Shown piece after piece: positions 24,900-33,855 of a stretch of 64,000 nt of DNA. The DNA comes from Flagellimonas eckloniae (GTDB lineage: Bacteria > Bacteroidota > Bacteroidia > Flavobacteriales > Flavobacteriaceae). Within the stretch, counting starts at the first letter, position 1; each line of letters starts with the position of its first letter. Location: contig NZ_LCTZ01000002.1 of the NCBI RefSeq assembly GCF_001413955.1, positions 930,001 through 994,000 on the forward strand, in the 5' to 3' direction. Below the pieces are notes generated by a model. The model was not told where the DNA came from, ran no database searches, and saw only the letters and a list, made by a program, of their open reading frames with translations. A program made the position numbers and the translations under genes.

Positions 24900-25541
24900 A
24901 TGTCAGGATTATTAGACTTATTGAACAGCCCAATGGGCAAACAATTGATTAGCGGAGTAGCTGGTCAAACAGGGCAACCTGAAAACAAAACAGCAGATGT
25001 TTTGAGTATGGCCATGCCTCTTTTAATGGGTGCAATGAAGAAAAATACTTCTTCCCCGGGAGGTGCACAAGGTCTATTGAACGCACTTTCTTCCAAACAT
25101 GATGGCAGCATATTAAACGACCTTGGAGGTCTATTTGGTGGTGGTGTAGATCAAAATGTAATGGATGATGGCGCAGGTATTCTAGGTCATGTTTTTGGAT
25201 CAAAGCAACCTCAGGTTGAAAATGCCTTGAGCAGCAAATCAGGTATCGATGCTGGATCAATTTCACAAATATTAAAAATAGCGGCTCCTATTCTATTGGG
25301 TTATTTAGGCAAACAGACAAAACAACAAAATGTCAGTAGCCCTGATGCTTTAAGTGGACTTTTAGGAGGACTCATGGGAGGAAACAGCGCTGCTAATAAG
25401 CAACAATCATTAATAGAAACCTTTTTGGATTCAGATGGTGATGGTAGTGTAATAGATGATTTAGCTGGAATGGTATTGAACAGCGGAAGTCAGAAAAAGA
25501 GTGGTCTTGGGGGGCTTTTAGGAGGCCTTTTCGGAAAATAA
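24900..25541 (+). CDS. DUF937-family protein
   Basis: A 213-residue glycine- and leucine-rich protein of the DUF937/YidB-like group. It carries the typical start SGLLDLLNSPMGKQLISGVA, a second matching segment at SGIDAGSISQILKIAAPILL, and glycine repeats such as GGLLGGLFGK at the C-terminus. The internal duplication (residues 1-110 and 111-213) resembles the family pattern of helical repeats. The function is unknown. It follows serA by 69 bases and is closed by the terminator at 25570. Confidence 0.87.
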   Translation: MSGLLDLLNSPMGKQLISGVAGQTGQPENKTADVLSMAMPLLMGAMKKNTSSPGGAQGLLNALSSKHDGSILNDLGGLFGGGVDQNVMDDGAGILGHVFGSKQPQVENALSSKSGIDAGSISQILKIAAPILLGYLGKQTKQQNVSSPDALSGLLGGLMGGNSAANKQQSLIETFLDSDGDGSVIDDLAGMVLNSGSQKKSGLGGLLGGLFGK

Positions 25542-25569
25542 ACCACCAATCTTAACTTTATTTAACAGA

Positions 25570-25598
25570 GCCATTTGAGTTTTCAAATGGCTTTTTTT
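25570..25598 (+). terminator. Rho-independent terminator after the DUF937 gene
   Basis: Stem GCCATTTGA (25570-25578) with TCAAATGGC (25583-25591), loop of four bases, then seven T (25592-25598). It separates the DUF937 gene from the next lipoprotein gene, 13 bases before that gene's ATG. Confidence 0.9.
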
Positions 25599-25611
25599 GT
25601 ATTTTAATAAT

Positions 25612-26070
25612 ATGAAAAAGAGAGTACTACACTATTTTATTACTGCATCATTGATTGTGGGTTTGTTTGTTTCGTGTTCAACGCAAAAAGAAGCATTGGA
25701 TATTTCTACAGAGGAAAAAGCAGTCTTTGATTCCCAAGAAGAAGATGCAGTTGAGATAAAAGATGACGAAACCGAGTATGAAATTATCATTATAGAACCA
25801 GGTTTTAATGCTTGGTTACAGAGTATTGCAAGGCCAGAGGGCTATTATACCCAGAGCTTCTTGGAAAATAGAAATCAAATTATGGTCATTAATTGGAATC
25901 AGAGGGTAATACAACCCCAGCGGTTCAATCCAAATTTATACGAGTTACAAATAAATTATGACCCTCATATAGATTATGGCTATGAGGTAAATTACAAATT
26001 GTACAATTACTTCATTTATTTTCAACGGAAATATAACCAAAGACTTGGTCCTTTTATTCCTAGGATTTAA
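25612..26070 (+). CDS. DUF6146-family lipoprotein
   Basis: A 152-residue lipoprotein. The start is set at ATG 25612, not the TTG at 25597, because the latter lies in the terminator T-run. Signal peptide MKKRVLHYFITASLIVGLFV leads to the lipobox LFVSCS. After an acidic linker the conserved domain reads EYEIIIIEPGFNAWLQSIAR, GYYTQSFLENRNQIMVINWN, QRFNPNLYELQINYDP and YGYEVNYKLYNYFIYFQRKY. This matches the family named DUF6146 as I recall it. Function unknown; probably a periplasmic or surface lipoprotein. Confidence 0.88.
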   Translation: MKKRVLHYFITASLIVGLFVSCSTQKEALDISTEEKAVFDSQEEDAVEIKDDETEYEIIIIEPGFNAWLQSIARPEGYYTQSFLENRNQIMVINWNQRVIQPQRFNPNLYELQINYDPHIDYGYEVNYKLYNYFIYFQRKYNQRLGPFIPRI

Positions 26071-26102
26071 TACCTTATTTTTGCCATCGAATTTTTATTT
26101 TG

Positions 26103-26405
26103 ATGGAGAAATTAAAAAAACGTTGGGGCATTGAATCCAATTTTCAGGTAGTAATAATCTTTATTGTATTTGCAGTAACCGGAAGCTGTGCTGCCAAACT
26201 TGCCGCACCACTTACAGATATTATTGGCTTGGAAAAAGAAACCGTTTCTGGATGGGTTTATTGGCCCATTAGAATTTTACTGATTTTTCCCATTTATCAA
26301 GTTCTGTTGGTCTTTTTTGGCTGGCTTTTTGGACAATTCCAATTTTTCTGGAACTTTGAAAAGAAAATGCTCAAACGTATGGGCCTTGGATTCCTTTTTG
26401 ATTAA
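26103..26405 (+). CDS. Small membrane protein, DUF6787-like
   Basis: A 100-residue protein with two membrane helices: VVIIFIVFAVTGSCAAKLAA (about 16-36) and YWPIRILLIFPIYQVLLVFF (about 55-75), and a C-terminal amphipathic segment with FGQFQFFWNFEKKMLKRMG. The N-terminal KKRWGIESNFQ and this C-terminal block match a conserved flavobacterial family (DUF6787 by recollection). ATG 26103 is preferred to the TTG immediately before it. Function unknown. Confidence 0.82.
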   Translation: MEKLKKRWGIESNFQVVIIFIVFAVTGSCAAKLAAPLTDIIGLEKETVSGWVYWPIRILLIFPIYQVLLVFFGWLFGQFQFFWNFEKKMLKRMGLGFLFD

Positions 26406-26444
26406 TTATGTTTTCTTTAACATAACAAAACCCTACAAATTATC

Positions 26445-26452
26445 TAGCTTTG
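26445..26452 (+). promoter_or_regulatory. Candidate -7 element (TAGCTTTG) at the head of the receptor cluster
   Basis: TAGCTTTG matches TAnnTTTG only 6 bases before the ATG at 26459. If it is used, transcription would start at or next to that ATG, giving a nearly leaderless message; it also rules out the TTG at 26450 as start. No TTG -33 element is seen. Confidence 0.4.
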
Positions 26453-26458
26453 CGGCAA

Positions 26459-26761
26459 ATGCAGGAATTTAAAAAGCTTTTTGGTTTATTTCTTTTCATA
26501 TCCTTGATGCTTGTCAAGGTATCAGCCCTGCATGTCTATTCCCATACAGATTGTGATGAAGATAAAATAGAAAGCTGTGCTGTTTGTGATTTAGCGCTTG
26601 AAACGCAGGATACAGGATTCCTTGATGTTACTCAACCTGTAGTTTCAACACAATCATGTTTCACATATTCTGAATCCTGTTTTGACATTGTCAATACGGA
26701 CTTTACTTCAAGCTTATCATTTAATCTTTTTTCTAGGCCTCCTCCTTCACTTCTTTTATAA
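26459..26761 (+). CDS. Small membrane or exported His/Cys protein, first of a pair flanking a TonB receptor
   Basis: A 100-residue protein starting MQEFKKLFGLFLFISLMLVK, a signal peptide or membrane helix, followed by the motif LHVYSHTDCDEDKIESCAVC: two histidines four apart, then a CxxC about 19 residues on. The C-terminus ends FSRPPPSLLL. The gene at 29872-30201 has the same plan (HVLTSH, CGLC, terminal RGPP), so the two are probably homologous. The H/C pattern suggests metal binding. It precedes the TonB receptor gene by 62 bases. No named family recognised; DUF2946-like proteins have a comparable appearance. Confidence 0.75.
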   Translation: MQEFKKLFGLFLFISLMLVKVSALHVYSHTDCDEDKIESCAVCDLALETQDTGFLDVTQPVVSTQSCFTYSESCFDIVNTDFTSSLSFNLFSRPPPSLLL

Positions 26762-26823
26762 TTGGCCCCATTAAATGATTAGGTTTCTTTAGGAAACACC
26801 CTTTTTTTAATTTATTTCTAAGA

Positions 26824-29223
26824 ATGAAAATCTTTATTTTCATTGTATTTGTATTTTTAGTCCACTTTCATGGACTATCTCAAGATTGCACTGATATCCT
26901 TTCAGGACAAGTCATAGACTATCACGATAAAACTCCTTTGGAAAAAGCAGTCATACAAATTGTTGGTACTCAAAATATAGTGGAAACTGATGATAACGGA
27001 AAGTTCAAAATTTTGGATTTGTGTTCAGGAGAATATGAATTGGAAATTTCCCATCCTGACTGTTCTACTGTTTTTATTGAGGTTAACCTAGAAGGAATTG
27101 AATGGGTGGACATAAGGCTGGAACATCATATTGAAGAATTGGAGGAAGTTAAAGTGATTGGAGATGCAGTGGCCAATAAAACAAACTCAGCTATAGAAGA
27201 ATCTTTGCGGCTTACTACTCTAGAACAATATAGCTCCGGTAATTTGGGTGATGCCTTAAAGGAACTGGGCGGAGTTTCTTCCTTAAACACCGGGGCAAAC
27301 ATTGTAAAACCAGCTATTCATGGATTGAATGGCAGTAGGGTTTTGATATTAAACGATGGTGTTCGGATGCAGGATATGGAATGGGGAGATGAGCATGCTC
27401 CAAATATTGATATCAACTCCGCTGGTTCAATTTCAGTAATCAAGGGAGCTTCTGCGCTTCAATATGGAGGCGATGCCATTGGTGGTGTAATCCTTATGGA
27501 ACAGGCGAGAATCCCTTCCAAAGACACTTTGTATGGAAAAACCCTGGTTAATGGAATATTAAATGGAAGGGGTGGAAATATTACCTCAGAACTCACCAGG
27601 GCATTTAAAAAAGGCTGGTTTTTAAAGGGGCAAGGTTCGTATAAGCGTTTGGGAGACCAAGAGACCCCAGACTATGTACTTTCCAATACTGGTATAAAGG
27701 AAATTGGTGCATCCCTTCAATTTGGTAAGCGATTGTTTACTTGGGGCTGGGATGCAAGATATTCGTTCTACACCTCAGAAATTGCGATTTTAAGGGCATC
27801 CCATATTGGAAGTGTTGATGACCTAATACGAGCCATCAACAGTGGTGAGCCACAGGTCATCAATCCGTTTACGTATGAATTACAAAACCCGAGGCAGGAA
27901 GTTACCCATCATTTGGGCAAAATAAAATTTTACAAACGCTTTGAAGGATTGGGTAAGTGGAACCTTCAGTATGATTATCAAAATAATAGACGTTTTGAAT
28001 TTGATGTCAGAAGAGGCGGTCGTGGTGATCAAGCCGCTATAGACTTGGAACTTACAACCCATACCCTTTCTTCCGACTTTAAATGGGATGCCAAGGAAAA
28101 ATATCAGCTTCAATTTGGGCTTTTAGGGAGATATCAAGAGAACTTCCCCAACCCAGAGACAGGAGTAAGGAGATTGATTCCCGATTATGAAAAGTACGAT
28201 TTTGGGGCTTTTATTACGGGTGAATATCGATTGAACGATCAACTATTGGTTGATGCCGGAATTAGATATGATTTTAGCAGAATTGATGCCCAAAAATTTT
28301 ATCAGACTTCAAGATGGGAAGAAAGAGGTTATGACGCGGAATTCCAAGACTTGATTGTTGAGGACAGGGGAACCCAATTGCTTGTAAACCCTGTGTTTGA
28401 CTACAACAATATATCTGGAACTGTAGGATTTAAATATAGTGAGAATGATGCAAATGCCACTCGGTTAAACTATGCGATTGCCAAAAGAGCTCCAAACCCC
28501 TCAGAATTGTTTAGTGACGGCCTACACCATTCAGCTGCCAGAATTGAGTTGGGTGATCTTAGTATTCAAAGTGAAACATCACATAAAATATCACTATCAT
28601 ACCAAAGACAGTTTAAACAATGGGGATTTACCCTTGAACCTTATGGAAATTTTATCAAGGATTTTATTCTATTGGAACCTACAGGAGTGGAATTTACCAT
28701 TCGGGGGGCATTTCCAGTTTGGGAATACCGCCAAACCGATGCAAGGTTATTGGGGCTGGATTTCTCCTCCTATATAGACTGGACAAAAAATTGGGAAACA
28801 GAGCATAAGTTTTCATTGGTTAAAGGAAAGGACGTTGACAAGGATGCTGCCTTAATAAATATTCCAGCAGCTTCCTTGAGGAACAAGATTATCTTTTCCA
28901 GGCCCGAATGGAATGGCTTTGAAGCCTTTTTGGAAAGTCAATATGTTTTCCGACAGAATGAGTTTCCGGAGAATTTATGGGTTTTTTCACCTGCAGACCA
29001 GGAAGACGTGCTCTTGGAAATTAACACCCCACCAAATGCGTACCATTTAATAGCAGCTGGCGCAAAGAAGGGATTCCAATTAAAGCGAAATATGAAATTA
29101 ACAACATCATTGACCTTAACTAACCTTTTAAATACAAAGTATCGAGATTATCTGAATCGGCAGCGTTTCTACGCGGATGATTTGGGAAGAAACATAATAT
29201 TACAATTAAAACTCAATTATTAA
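26824..29223 (+). CDS. TonB-dependent outer-membrane receptor
   Basis: A 799-residue receptor. Signal peptide MKIFIFIVFVFLVHFHGLSQ; a carboxypeptidase-regulatory-like domain at about 25-100 (SGQVIDYHDKTPLEKAVIQI); the plug at about 130-225 with LKELGGVSSLNTGANIVKPA, LILNDGVRMQDMEWGDEHAP and ISVIKGASALQYGGDAIGGV; then a beta barrel ending in FYADDLGRNIILQLKLNY with an aromatic-rich last strand. The motif DMEWGDEHAP in the plug resembles a position conserved in the zinc receptor ZnuD and relatives, so a metal ligand is plausible, but that is an inference. It is followed after 11 bases by a lipoprotein gene. Confidence 0.93.
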   Translation: MKIFIFIVFVFLVHFHGLSQDCTDILSGQVIDYHDKTPLEKAVIQIVGTQNIVETDDNGKFKILDLCSGEYELEISHPDCSTVFIEVNLEGIEWVDIRLEHHIEELEEVKVIGDAVANKTNSAIEESLRLTTLEQYSSGNLGDALKELGGVSSLNTGANIVKPAIHGLNGSRVLILNDGVRMQDMEWGDEHAPNIDINSAGSISVIKGASALQYGGDAIGGVILMEQARIPSKDTLYGKTLVNGILNGRGGNITSELTRAFKKGWFLKGQGSYKRLGDQETPDYVLSNTGIKEIGASLQFGKRLFTWGWDARYSFYTSEIAILRASHIGSVDDLIRAINSGEPQVINPFTYELQNPRQEVTHHLGKIKFYKRFEGLGKWNLQYDYQNNRRFEFDVRRGGRGDQAAIDLELTTHTLSSDFKWDAKEKYQLQFGLLGRYQENFPNPETGVRRLIPDYEKYDFGAFITGEYRLNDQLLVDAGIRYDFSRIDAQKFYQTSRWEERGYDAEFQDLIVEDRGTQLLVNPVFDYNNISGTVGFKYSENDANATRLNYAIAKRAPNPSELFSDGLHHSAARIELGDLSIQSETSHKISLSYQRQFKQWGFTLEPYGNFIKDFILLEPTGVEFTIRGAFPVWEYRQTDARLLGLDFSSYIDWTKNWETEHKFSLVKGKDVDKDAALINIPAASLRNKIIFSRPEWNGFEAFLESQYVFRQNEFPENLWVFSPADQEDVLLEINTPPNAYHLIAAGAKKGFQLKRNMKLTTSLTLTNLLNTKYRDYLNRQRFYADDLGRNIILQLKLNY

Positions 29224-29234
29224 ATTTTTTTACT

Positions 29235-29828
29235 ATGAAAACAAGCAAATTTTTATTTACAACAGCTGTAGCAGGTGCCCTATTAATGTCATGTTCTAAC
29301 GATGATGAAGCTCCGGACGATGTCAACGAAGAAGAAGTCATTACAACAATGACCATTACACTAGTACCGGAAGGTGGTGGAACAACAGTTACACTTCAAA
29401 CGCAAGATTTGGATGGCGATGGTCCGGAAGAACCTGATGTTACAATATCTGGTAGCCTTTCCGAAAATACAACTTACAATGGTTCTATTGTATTATTGAA
29501 TGAAACGGAAGATCCTGCAGAAGAAGTTAATGAAGAAATTGAAGGCGAGGCAGCTGAGCATCAGTTTTTCTTTGAAGTAGGTATTGGATTGAATTTAAAT
29601 GTCGCTTATGCAGATGACGAATCTGATTATGTTTCCGCTGAAACAGGGGAAAATTTTACAACGACCAATCCTGTTGGGCTTGTATTTACAGCAACCACAA
29701 CAGATGCAGGTACAGGTACATTTACAGTTACGCTAAGACATGAACCTACAAAACCAAACGATGGAACTACTGGTGATGCTGGTGGAGAAACGGATATAAC
29801 AGAAACCTTTGATCTTGTGGTTGAATAA
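29235..29828 (+). CDS. Acidic exported lipoprotein downstream of TonB receptor
   Basis: A 197-residue protein with lipoprotein signal MKTSKFLFTTAVAGALLMSC and a very acidic, threonine-rich mature part of beta character (MTITLVPEGGGTTVTLQTQD, NTTYNGSIVLLNETEDP, TGTFTVTLRHEPTKPND). In flavobacteria such proteins beside a receptor carry the label type 1 periplasmic binding fold superfamily, by recollection. It probably sits on the cell surface or in the periplasm as a partner of the receptor 11 bases upstream. The acidic mature part could bind cations; no ligand is shown. Confidence 0.82.
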   Translation: MKTSKFLFTTAVAGALLMSCSNDDEAPDDVNEEEVITTMTITLVPEGGGTTVTLQTQDLDGDGPEEPDVTISGSLSENTTYNGSIVLLNETEDPAEEVNEEIEGEAAEHQFFFEVGIGLNLNVAYADDESDYVSAETGENFTTTNPVGLVFTATTTDAGTGTFTVTLRHEPTKPNDGTTGDAGGETDITETFDLVVE

Positions 29829-29871
29829 ATAACGTATTCAAAATTTTCCGCTCCGGAAACAAGAAGATGTT

Positions 29872-30201
29872 TTGAAAACAAAAAACAGACATATTTGGTA
29901 TAGCTCAATATTGATTAGCTTTTTGCTTCTTCAATTTAGCTATACCATTTTTCATGTCTTAACATCGCATGTTTCTAATACTGTAGCTGAGGTTGATTAT
30001 GGCTATAAGACGATTTCTGAAATAGAATACAACTGTGGTTTATGTGCAAAGCTGAATACAAAACCAGCCATCTTACCTTTGGTTTTCAAAGCACTCTTCA
30101 CTACCATTATTTTTTCTTCCGTATTTATATTTAAGGATACTAACATCTCTACTGTTAGTTCTGATTTCAAGTATTTAAGGGGGCCTCCTTTCAAATGCTA
30201 A
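29872..30201 (+). CDS. Small membrane His/Cys protein, second of the flanking pair
   Basis: A 109-residue protein starting at TTG 29872 (an ATG at 29867 is closed at once by TGA). N-terminal hydrophobic segment IWYSSILISFLLLQFSYTIF, then FHVLTSHV, EYNCGLCAKLNTKP, a second membrane helix PLVFKALFTTIIFSSVFIF, and the terminal YLRGPPFKC. Histidines four apart, CxxC and a final proline pair repeat the layout of the protein at 26459. A similar size and position around the same receptor suggest paralogues or functional partners. The gap to the ABC ATPase gene is 107 bases. Confidence 0.72.
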   Translation: MKTKNRHIWYSSILISFLLLQFSYTIFHVLTSHVSNTVAEVDYGYKTISEIEYNCGLCAKLNTKPAILPLVFKALFTTIIFSSVFIFKDTNISTVSSDFKYLRGPPFKC

Positions 30202-30308
30202 CTCCACTTTATTAAGGTATTTTTTTGAAAAATACTTAGCTATCATACTTCTAAATCAACCACGATTTTTGAAGCGCCTTTATTTTATCCATATTTAAAT
30301 AAACTCTT

Positions 30309-31025
30309 ATGATTACAACTGATAATCTCACTAAACAGTATGGTGAAACCATTGTACTAAATCAATTGAATTTGAACATTGGTGCCAACGAAATTTATTG
30401 CTTACTCGGAGCTAACGGAGCAGGTAAAACAACGACCATTAATTTACTGCTTGGCTTTATAAAACCCACTTCAGGAAGCGCGTTTATCAATGGTTTGTGC
30501 GTATCTGAAGAATATATAAAAACAAAACAATACCTAGCGTACATTCCAGAGAATCTGATGCTATACCCTACTTTAACAGCAGTAGAAAACCTTAAGTATT
30601 TTTCAGGTATAGGTGGAAAAAACCTTAGTAAAAGCCAATCAGAAGATTTTTTAAATGAGGCTGGTCTTCAGAAGAACGCTTTTAATAGTCGCATTTCAAC
30701 ATTTTCCAAGGGAATGCGACAAAAAGTAGGCATTTCTATTGCATTAGCCAAAGACGCTAAATCATTGTTACTGGATGAACCAACTTCCGGCTTAGACCCA
30801 AAAAGTAGTAATGAATTTGGACAGCTTTTACACAAATTAAAAGATAACGGGGTTTCCATATTAATGGCCACGCATGATCTATTTAGAGCTAAAGATACCG
30901 GCACGCATATTGGCATTATGAAAAATGGGCAATTAAGGCAAGAGTATGCAACAAAAGACATATCCCTACCCGAATTGGAGCAGGCTTACCTAGAAGCCAT
31001 GAATTATAAAGAATTTGTGTCATGA
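30309..31025 (+). CDS. ABC transporter ATP-binding protein (NosF/CcmA-like)
   Basis: A 238-residue ATPase with Walker A YCLLGANGAGKTTTINLLLG (about 32-51), Q-loop region LAYIPENLMLYPTL, signature ISTFSKGMRQKVGISIALA, Walker B KSLLLDEPTSGLDP and switch histidine LMATHDLFRAKD. It belongs to the ABC-2 exporter class that pairs with separate permeases. The TGA overlaps the ATG of the next gene (ATGA), so ATPase and permeases are translationally coupled. Confidence 0.94.
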   Translation: MITTDNLTKQYGETIVLNQLNLNIGANEIYCLLGANGAGKTTTINLLLGFIKPTSGSAFINGLCVSEEYIKTKQYLAYIPENLMLYPTLTAVENLKYFSGIGGKNLSKSQSEDFLNEAGLQKNAFNSRISTFSKGMRQKVGISIALAKDAKSLLLDEPTSGLDPKSSNEFGQLLHKLKDNGVSILMATHDLFRAKDTGTHIGIMKNGQLRQEYATKDISLPELEQAYLEAMNYKEFVS

Positions 31026-32428
31026 TTCGTAACACTTTTATTAAAGAGATTACAGAGCTTGCAAGGGATGGAAGAGTCAAAATAGCTTTTTTTATCGTAC
31101 TAGTATTGTTGGGTATTTCTACTTGGATTAGTAGTAGACAGTATAATTCTACAAACCAACAATATGCCGAAGCCAGAAATGCGGAAAGGTCCATTTGGAA
31201 TAATCAGGGTGAAAAAAACCCACACTCGGCAGCGCATTACGGTACGTATGCCTTTAAACCAAAATATCCATTATCCTTAATTGATCAAGGGGTGGATAAA
31301 TATGCGGGAACCTCGATTTTTTTAGAAGCACATAATAGAAATGAAGCTCAATTTAGTCAAGCAGCTGATCAAACTGGTTTGGCACGTTTCGGTGATTTAA
31401 CCCCTGATTTCATTCTTTTATTCATTATTCCATTACTTATTGTACTATTGGGTTATAACGCTTTTACCAAAGAGCGGGAAATGAGAACCTTGGTATTAAT
31501 CAAAAGCCAAGGAATTGCACCTTGGAAATTGATTTTGGGAAAATGGACAGCTCTTTTCTTGCCTATCCTAGTTATTACAACACTTGTAATAGTTGGTGCT
31601 GGAGTAATTCTATCCAATCTTGAAGATTTTGGTGTTTTTAAATGGAGTAACCTTGGAATACTTTTTTTAGTGTACATATGCTATTACATTGTTTTTGTCA
31701 ATCTTGTATTAATTGTCTCCTCAAAATCTAAAAAATCCTCTATTTCATTGGTTTTGTCATTGGCAATTTGGATTATAGCTTGCTTCGTTGCGCCCAAGGC
31801 AGCCAGTAATTTCGCAGAAACCAAACATCCTTATCCAACTCGCCAAGAATTTGCCGCAAATATCTTAAAAGATAAAAAAGAAGGTTTAGATGGCCATGAC
31901 CCATGGAACAAGCAAGCCAAACTACTTGAACAAGAAGTTTTAAAGGAATATAATGTTGATAGCTTACATCAATTACCATTTAATTTTGATGCATACCGAA
32001 TGCAAAAGGGAGAAGAACATAATGCTGAAGTATATTTTAAGCATTATAAATATTTAAAATCACAATTTGAAGGCCAAACCAAGGTATATGTTGGTCTTGC
32101 AACTCTTTCACCATTTCTTCCGACACGTTTTTTAAGTATGGGCGTGGCAAATACAGATTACTCAACACATTGGGACTTTTCAGATGCTGCAGAAGATTAT
32201 CGTATTAAGATGCAGGCATATTTGAACAATGATTTTGCAAAAAATTCTTCTCATGGAGATTGGAGTTATAAAGCTGAGGAAGCTACATGGAAAAAACTGC
32301 CTGCCTTTGAGTATTCTCCTCCTCAACTTGCTGAAATCCTATCTAGGAATTCTTCTAACATAATTGTTCTTGTAGCCTGGTTATTAGGGTCTTTTTCTTT
32401 TTTATTCATCACCATTAAACTCCGATAG
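31022..32428 (+). CDS. ABC-2-type permease, DUF3526 family (first)
   Basis: A 468-residue permease. One helix near the N-terminus (IAFFIVLVLLGISTWISS, about 20-37), a periplasmic loop to about 125 with the family motif NPHSAAHYGTYAFKPKYPLS, a four-helix group at about 128-260 (FILLFIIPLLIVLLGYNAF onward), a second large periplasmic domain, and a last helix NIIVLVAWLLGSFSFLFITI. Cytoplasmic motif KEREMRTLVLIKSQG follows helix 2, as in other DUF3526 proteins. It is expected to form the membrane channel with the next permease. The two genes are separated by 2 bases. Confidence 0.9.
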   Translation: MIRNTFIKEITELARDGRVKIAFFIVLVLLGISTWISSRQYNSTNQQYAEARNAERSIWNNQGEKNPHSAAHYGTYAFKPKYPLSLIDQGVDKYAGTSIFLEAHNRNEAQFSQAADQTGLARFGDLTPDFILLFIIPLLIVLLGYNAFTKEREMRTLVLIKSQGIAPWKLILGKWTALFLPILVITTLVIVGAGVILSNLEDFGVFKWSNLGILFLVYICYYIVFVNLVLIVSSKSKKSSISLVLSLAIWIIACFVAPKAASNFAETKHPYPTRQEFAANILKDKKEGLDGHDPWNKQAKLLEQEVLKEYNVDSLHQLPFNFDAYRMQKGEEHNAEVYFKHYKYLKSQFEGQTKVYVGLATLSPFLPTRFLSMGVANTDYSTHWDFSDAAEDYRIKMQAYLNNDFAKNSSHGDWSYKAEEATWKKLPAFEYSPPQLAEILSRNSSNIIVLVAWLLGSFSFLFITIKLR

Positions 32429-32430
32429 TT

Positions 32431-33855
32431 ATGTACAAGTATAATTTTTTATATGAATTTAAACTACTCCTGCGCAGTGGGTGGATGCAAATTCTTAGCT
32501 TATTGTTATTGGGGCTTTTCTGCTTTGCAACAATCAATGGAAATCAAAAAGTACTAAAAAGAAAACAAGATATTCATTCCGCAAAAGTAGAGGTCAAAGA
32601 GTCTGATGCCAATATGCTTTCTCTCTTGGATTCGGTTGAAAATGGTATGGAAGTCAGTGCTTCTAGATGGACTATTCCTTCTAGTCCAACAGCAGTTGGC
32701 AATTATCATCCCAGAGTAGCTGCAATGGATCCGCAACCACTGTCATTTGTCTCAACAGGACAGAGTGATTTGTTTACCCACTACGTAAAACCAACAATGG
32801 CTGGAGATGACTTTACACTTAATTTCACTGAAATTATCAGTCCTGTTCAACAACTCTTTGGAAGTTTTGACCTTGCATTTGTTATCGTTTATCTACTTCC
32901 TTTAATTATTATCGCATTTTCATATAATATTTTATCTGCAGAACGAGAAAGCGGGTCGCTAAGACTATTAGCATCCCAGCCTATTTCAATCCATACATGG
33001 GTGCTTCAAAAAATAAGTCTGCGTTTTCTTTTGACCCTTATACTCACCGTTATTATTCTCACTATAGTTTTTGTATTTCTGGTGTCAGGCAACAACTTTA
33101 AAGGATTGTTTGATGTCATCATTACAACAGCGGCATATATACTTTTTTGGTTTTCGCTTGCTTTCGCAGTGAATTTATGGGTTGGGGATTCTTCAAAAAA
33201 TGCAATTGTACTTTTAGGGCTTTGGGTTGTTTTTGTGCTATTGGTTCCATCAGTGTTAAATCAATTGGGAAATACACTATATCCAATGCCATCACGCACA
33301 CTGATGATCAATAAAATGAGAAATTTAAAAGAAGAAGCCACTGAAAAACAAGATGAGATTTTGGATAACTTCTTAAGAGATCATCCCGAGTATGCTCTAA
33401 ACGACCCAAATCAAAGCAGGCAATTCTATCATCGCTATATGGCATCGCAAAAGCTGGTCAAAGAAAAGCTTGAACCTGTCACTTTGGAATTTGAACGGCA
33501 GTTAGAAAGACAACAGGCACTGGTATCAAAATTTCGATGGCTCTCCCCTGCGATTATTGCGCAAGAGTCTCTTAATATACTTTCAGGAACTTCAACTGCT
33601 GACTATGAAAATTATCGCAAACAAGTAATAGGCTTTGCAGAAACATGGCGAAATCATTTAACTCCGCTCTTATACAATAATGAGCCTTTTACAAGCAGTA
33701 AATATGGTGAACTGCCATCATTTAACTATCACCCCATTCGATTAAAAAACAATATGATTGCTTCCCTGATAATTATGATTGTTTCAATTGGAATTGGTTT
33801 TGTCGCATATATGATTGCATTCAAAGGGAATGTATCAAAACTAATAATATCATGA
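32431..33855 (+). CDS. ABC-2-type permease, DUF3526 family (second)
   Basis: A 474-residue permease with the same topology as its neighbour: helix 1 MQILSLLLLGLFCFATI, a periplasmic loop to about 145, helices from LAFVIVYLLPLIIIAFSYNI onward, the cytoplasmic motif LSAERESGSLRLLASQPISI, a second periplasmic domain of about 170 residues, and a C-terminal helix MIASLIIMIVSIGIGFVAYM. It lacks the HxxxHYG motif of the first permease. Similar order and length suggest the two came from duplication and work as a heterodimer. Its TGA overlaps the ATG of the next gene. Confidence 0.9.
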   Translation: MYKYNFLYEFKLLLRSGWMQILSLLLLGLFCFATINGNQKVLKRKQDIHSAKVEVKESDANMLSLLDSVENGMEVSASRWTIPSSPTAVGNYHPRVAAMDPQPLSFVSTGQSDLFTHYVKPTMAGDDFTLNFTEIISPVQQLFGSFDLAFVIVYLLPLIIIAFSYNILSAERESGSLRLLASQPISIHTWVLQKISLRFLLTLILTVIILTIVFVFLVSGNNFKGLFDVIITTAAYILFWFSLAFAVNLWVGDSSKNAIVLLGLWVVFVLLVPSVLNQLGNTLYPMPSRTLMINKMRNLKEEATEKQDEILDNFLRDHPEYALNDPNQSRQFYHRYMASQKLVKEKLEPVTLEFERQLERQQALVSKFRWLSPAIIAQESLNILSGTSTADYENYRKQVIGFAETWRNHLTPLLYNNEPFTSSKYGELPSFNYHPIRLKNNMIASLIIMIVSIGIGFVAYMIAFKGNVSKLIIS

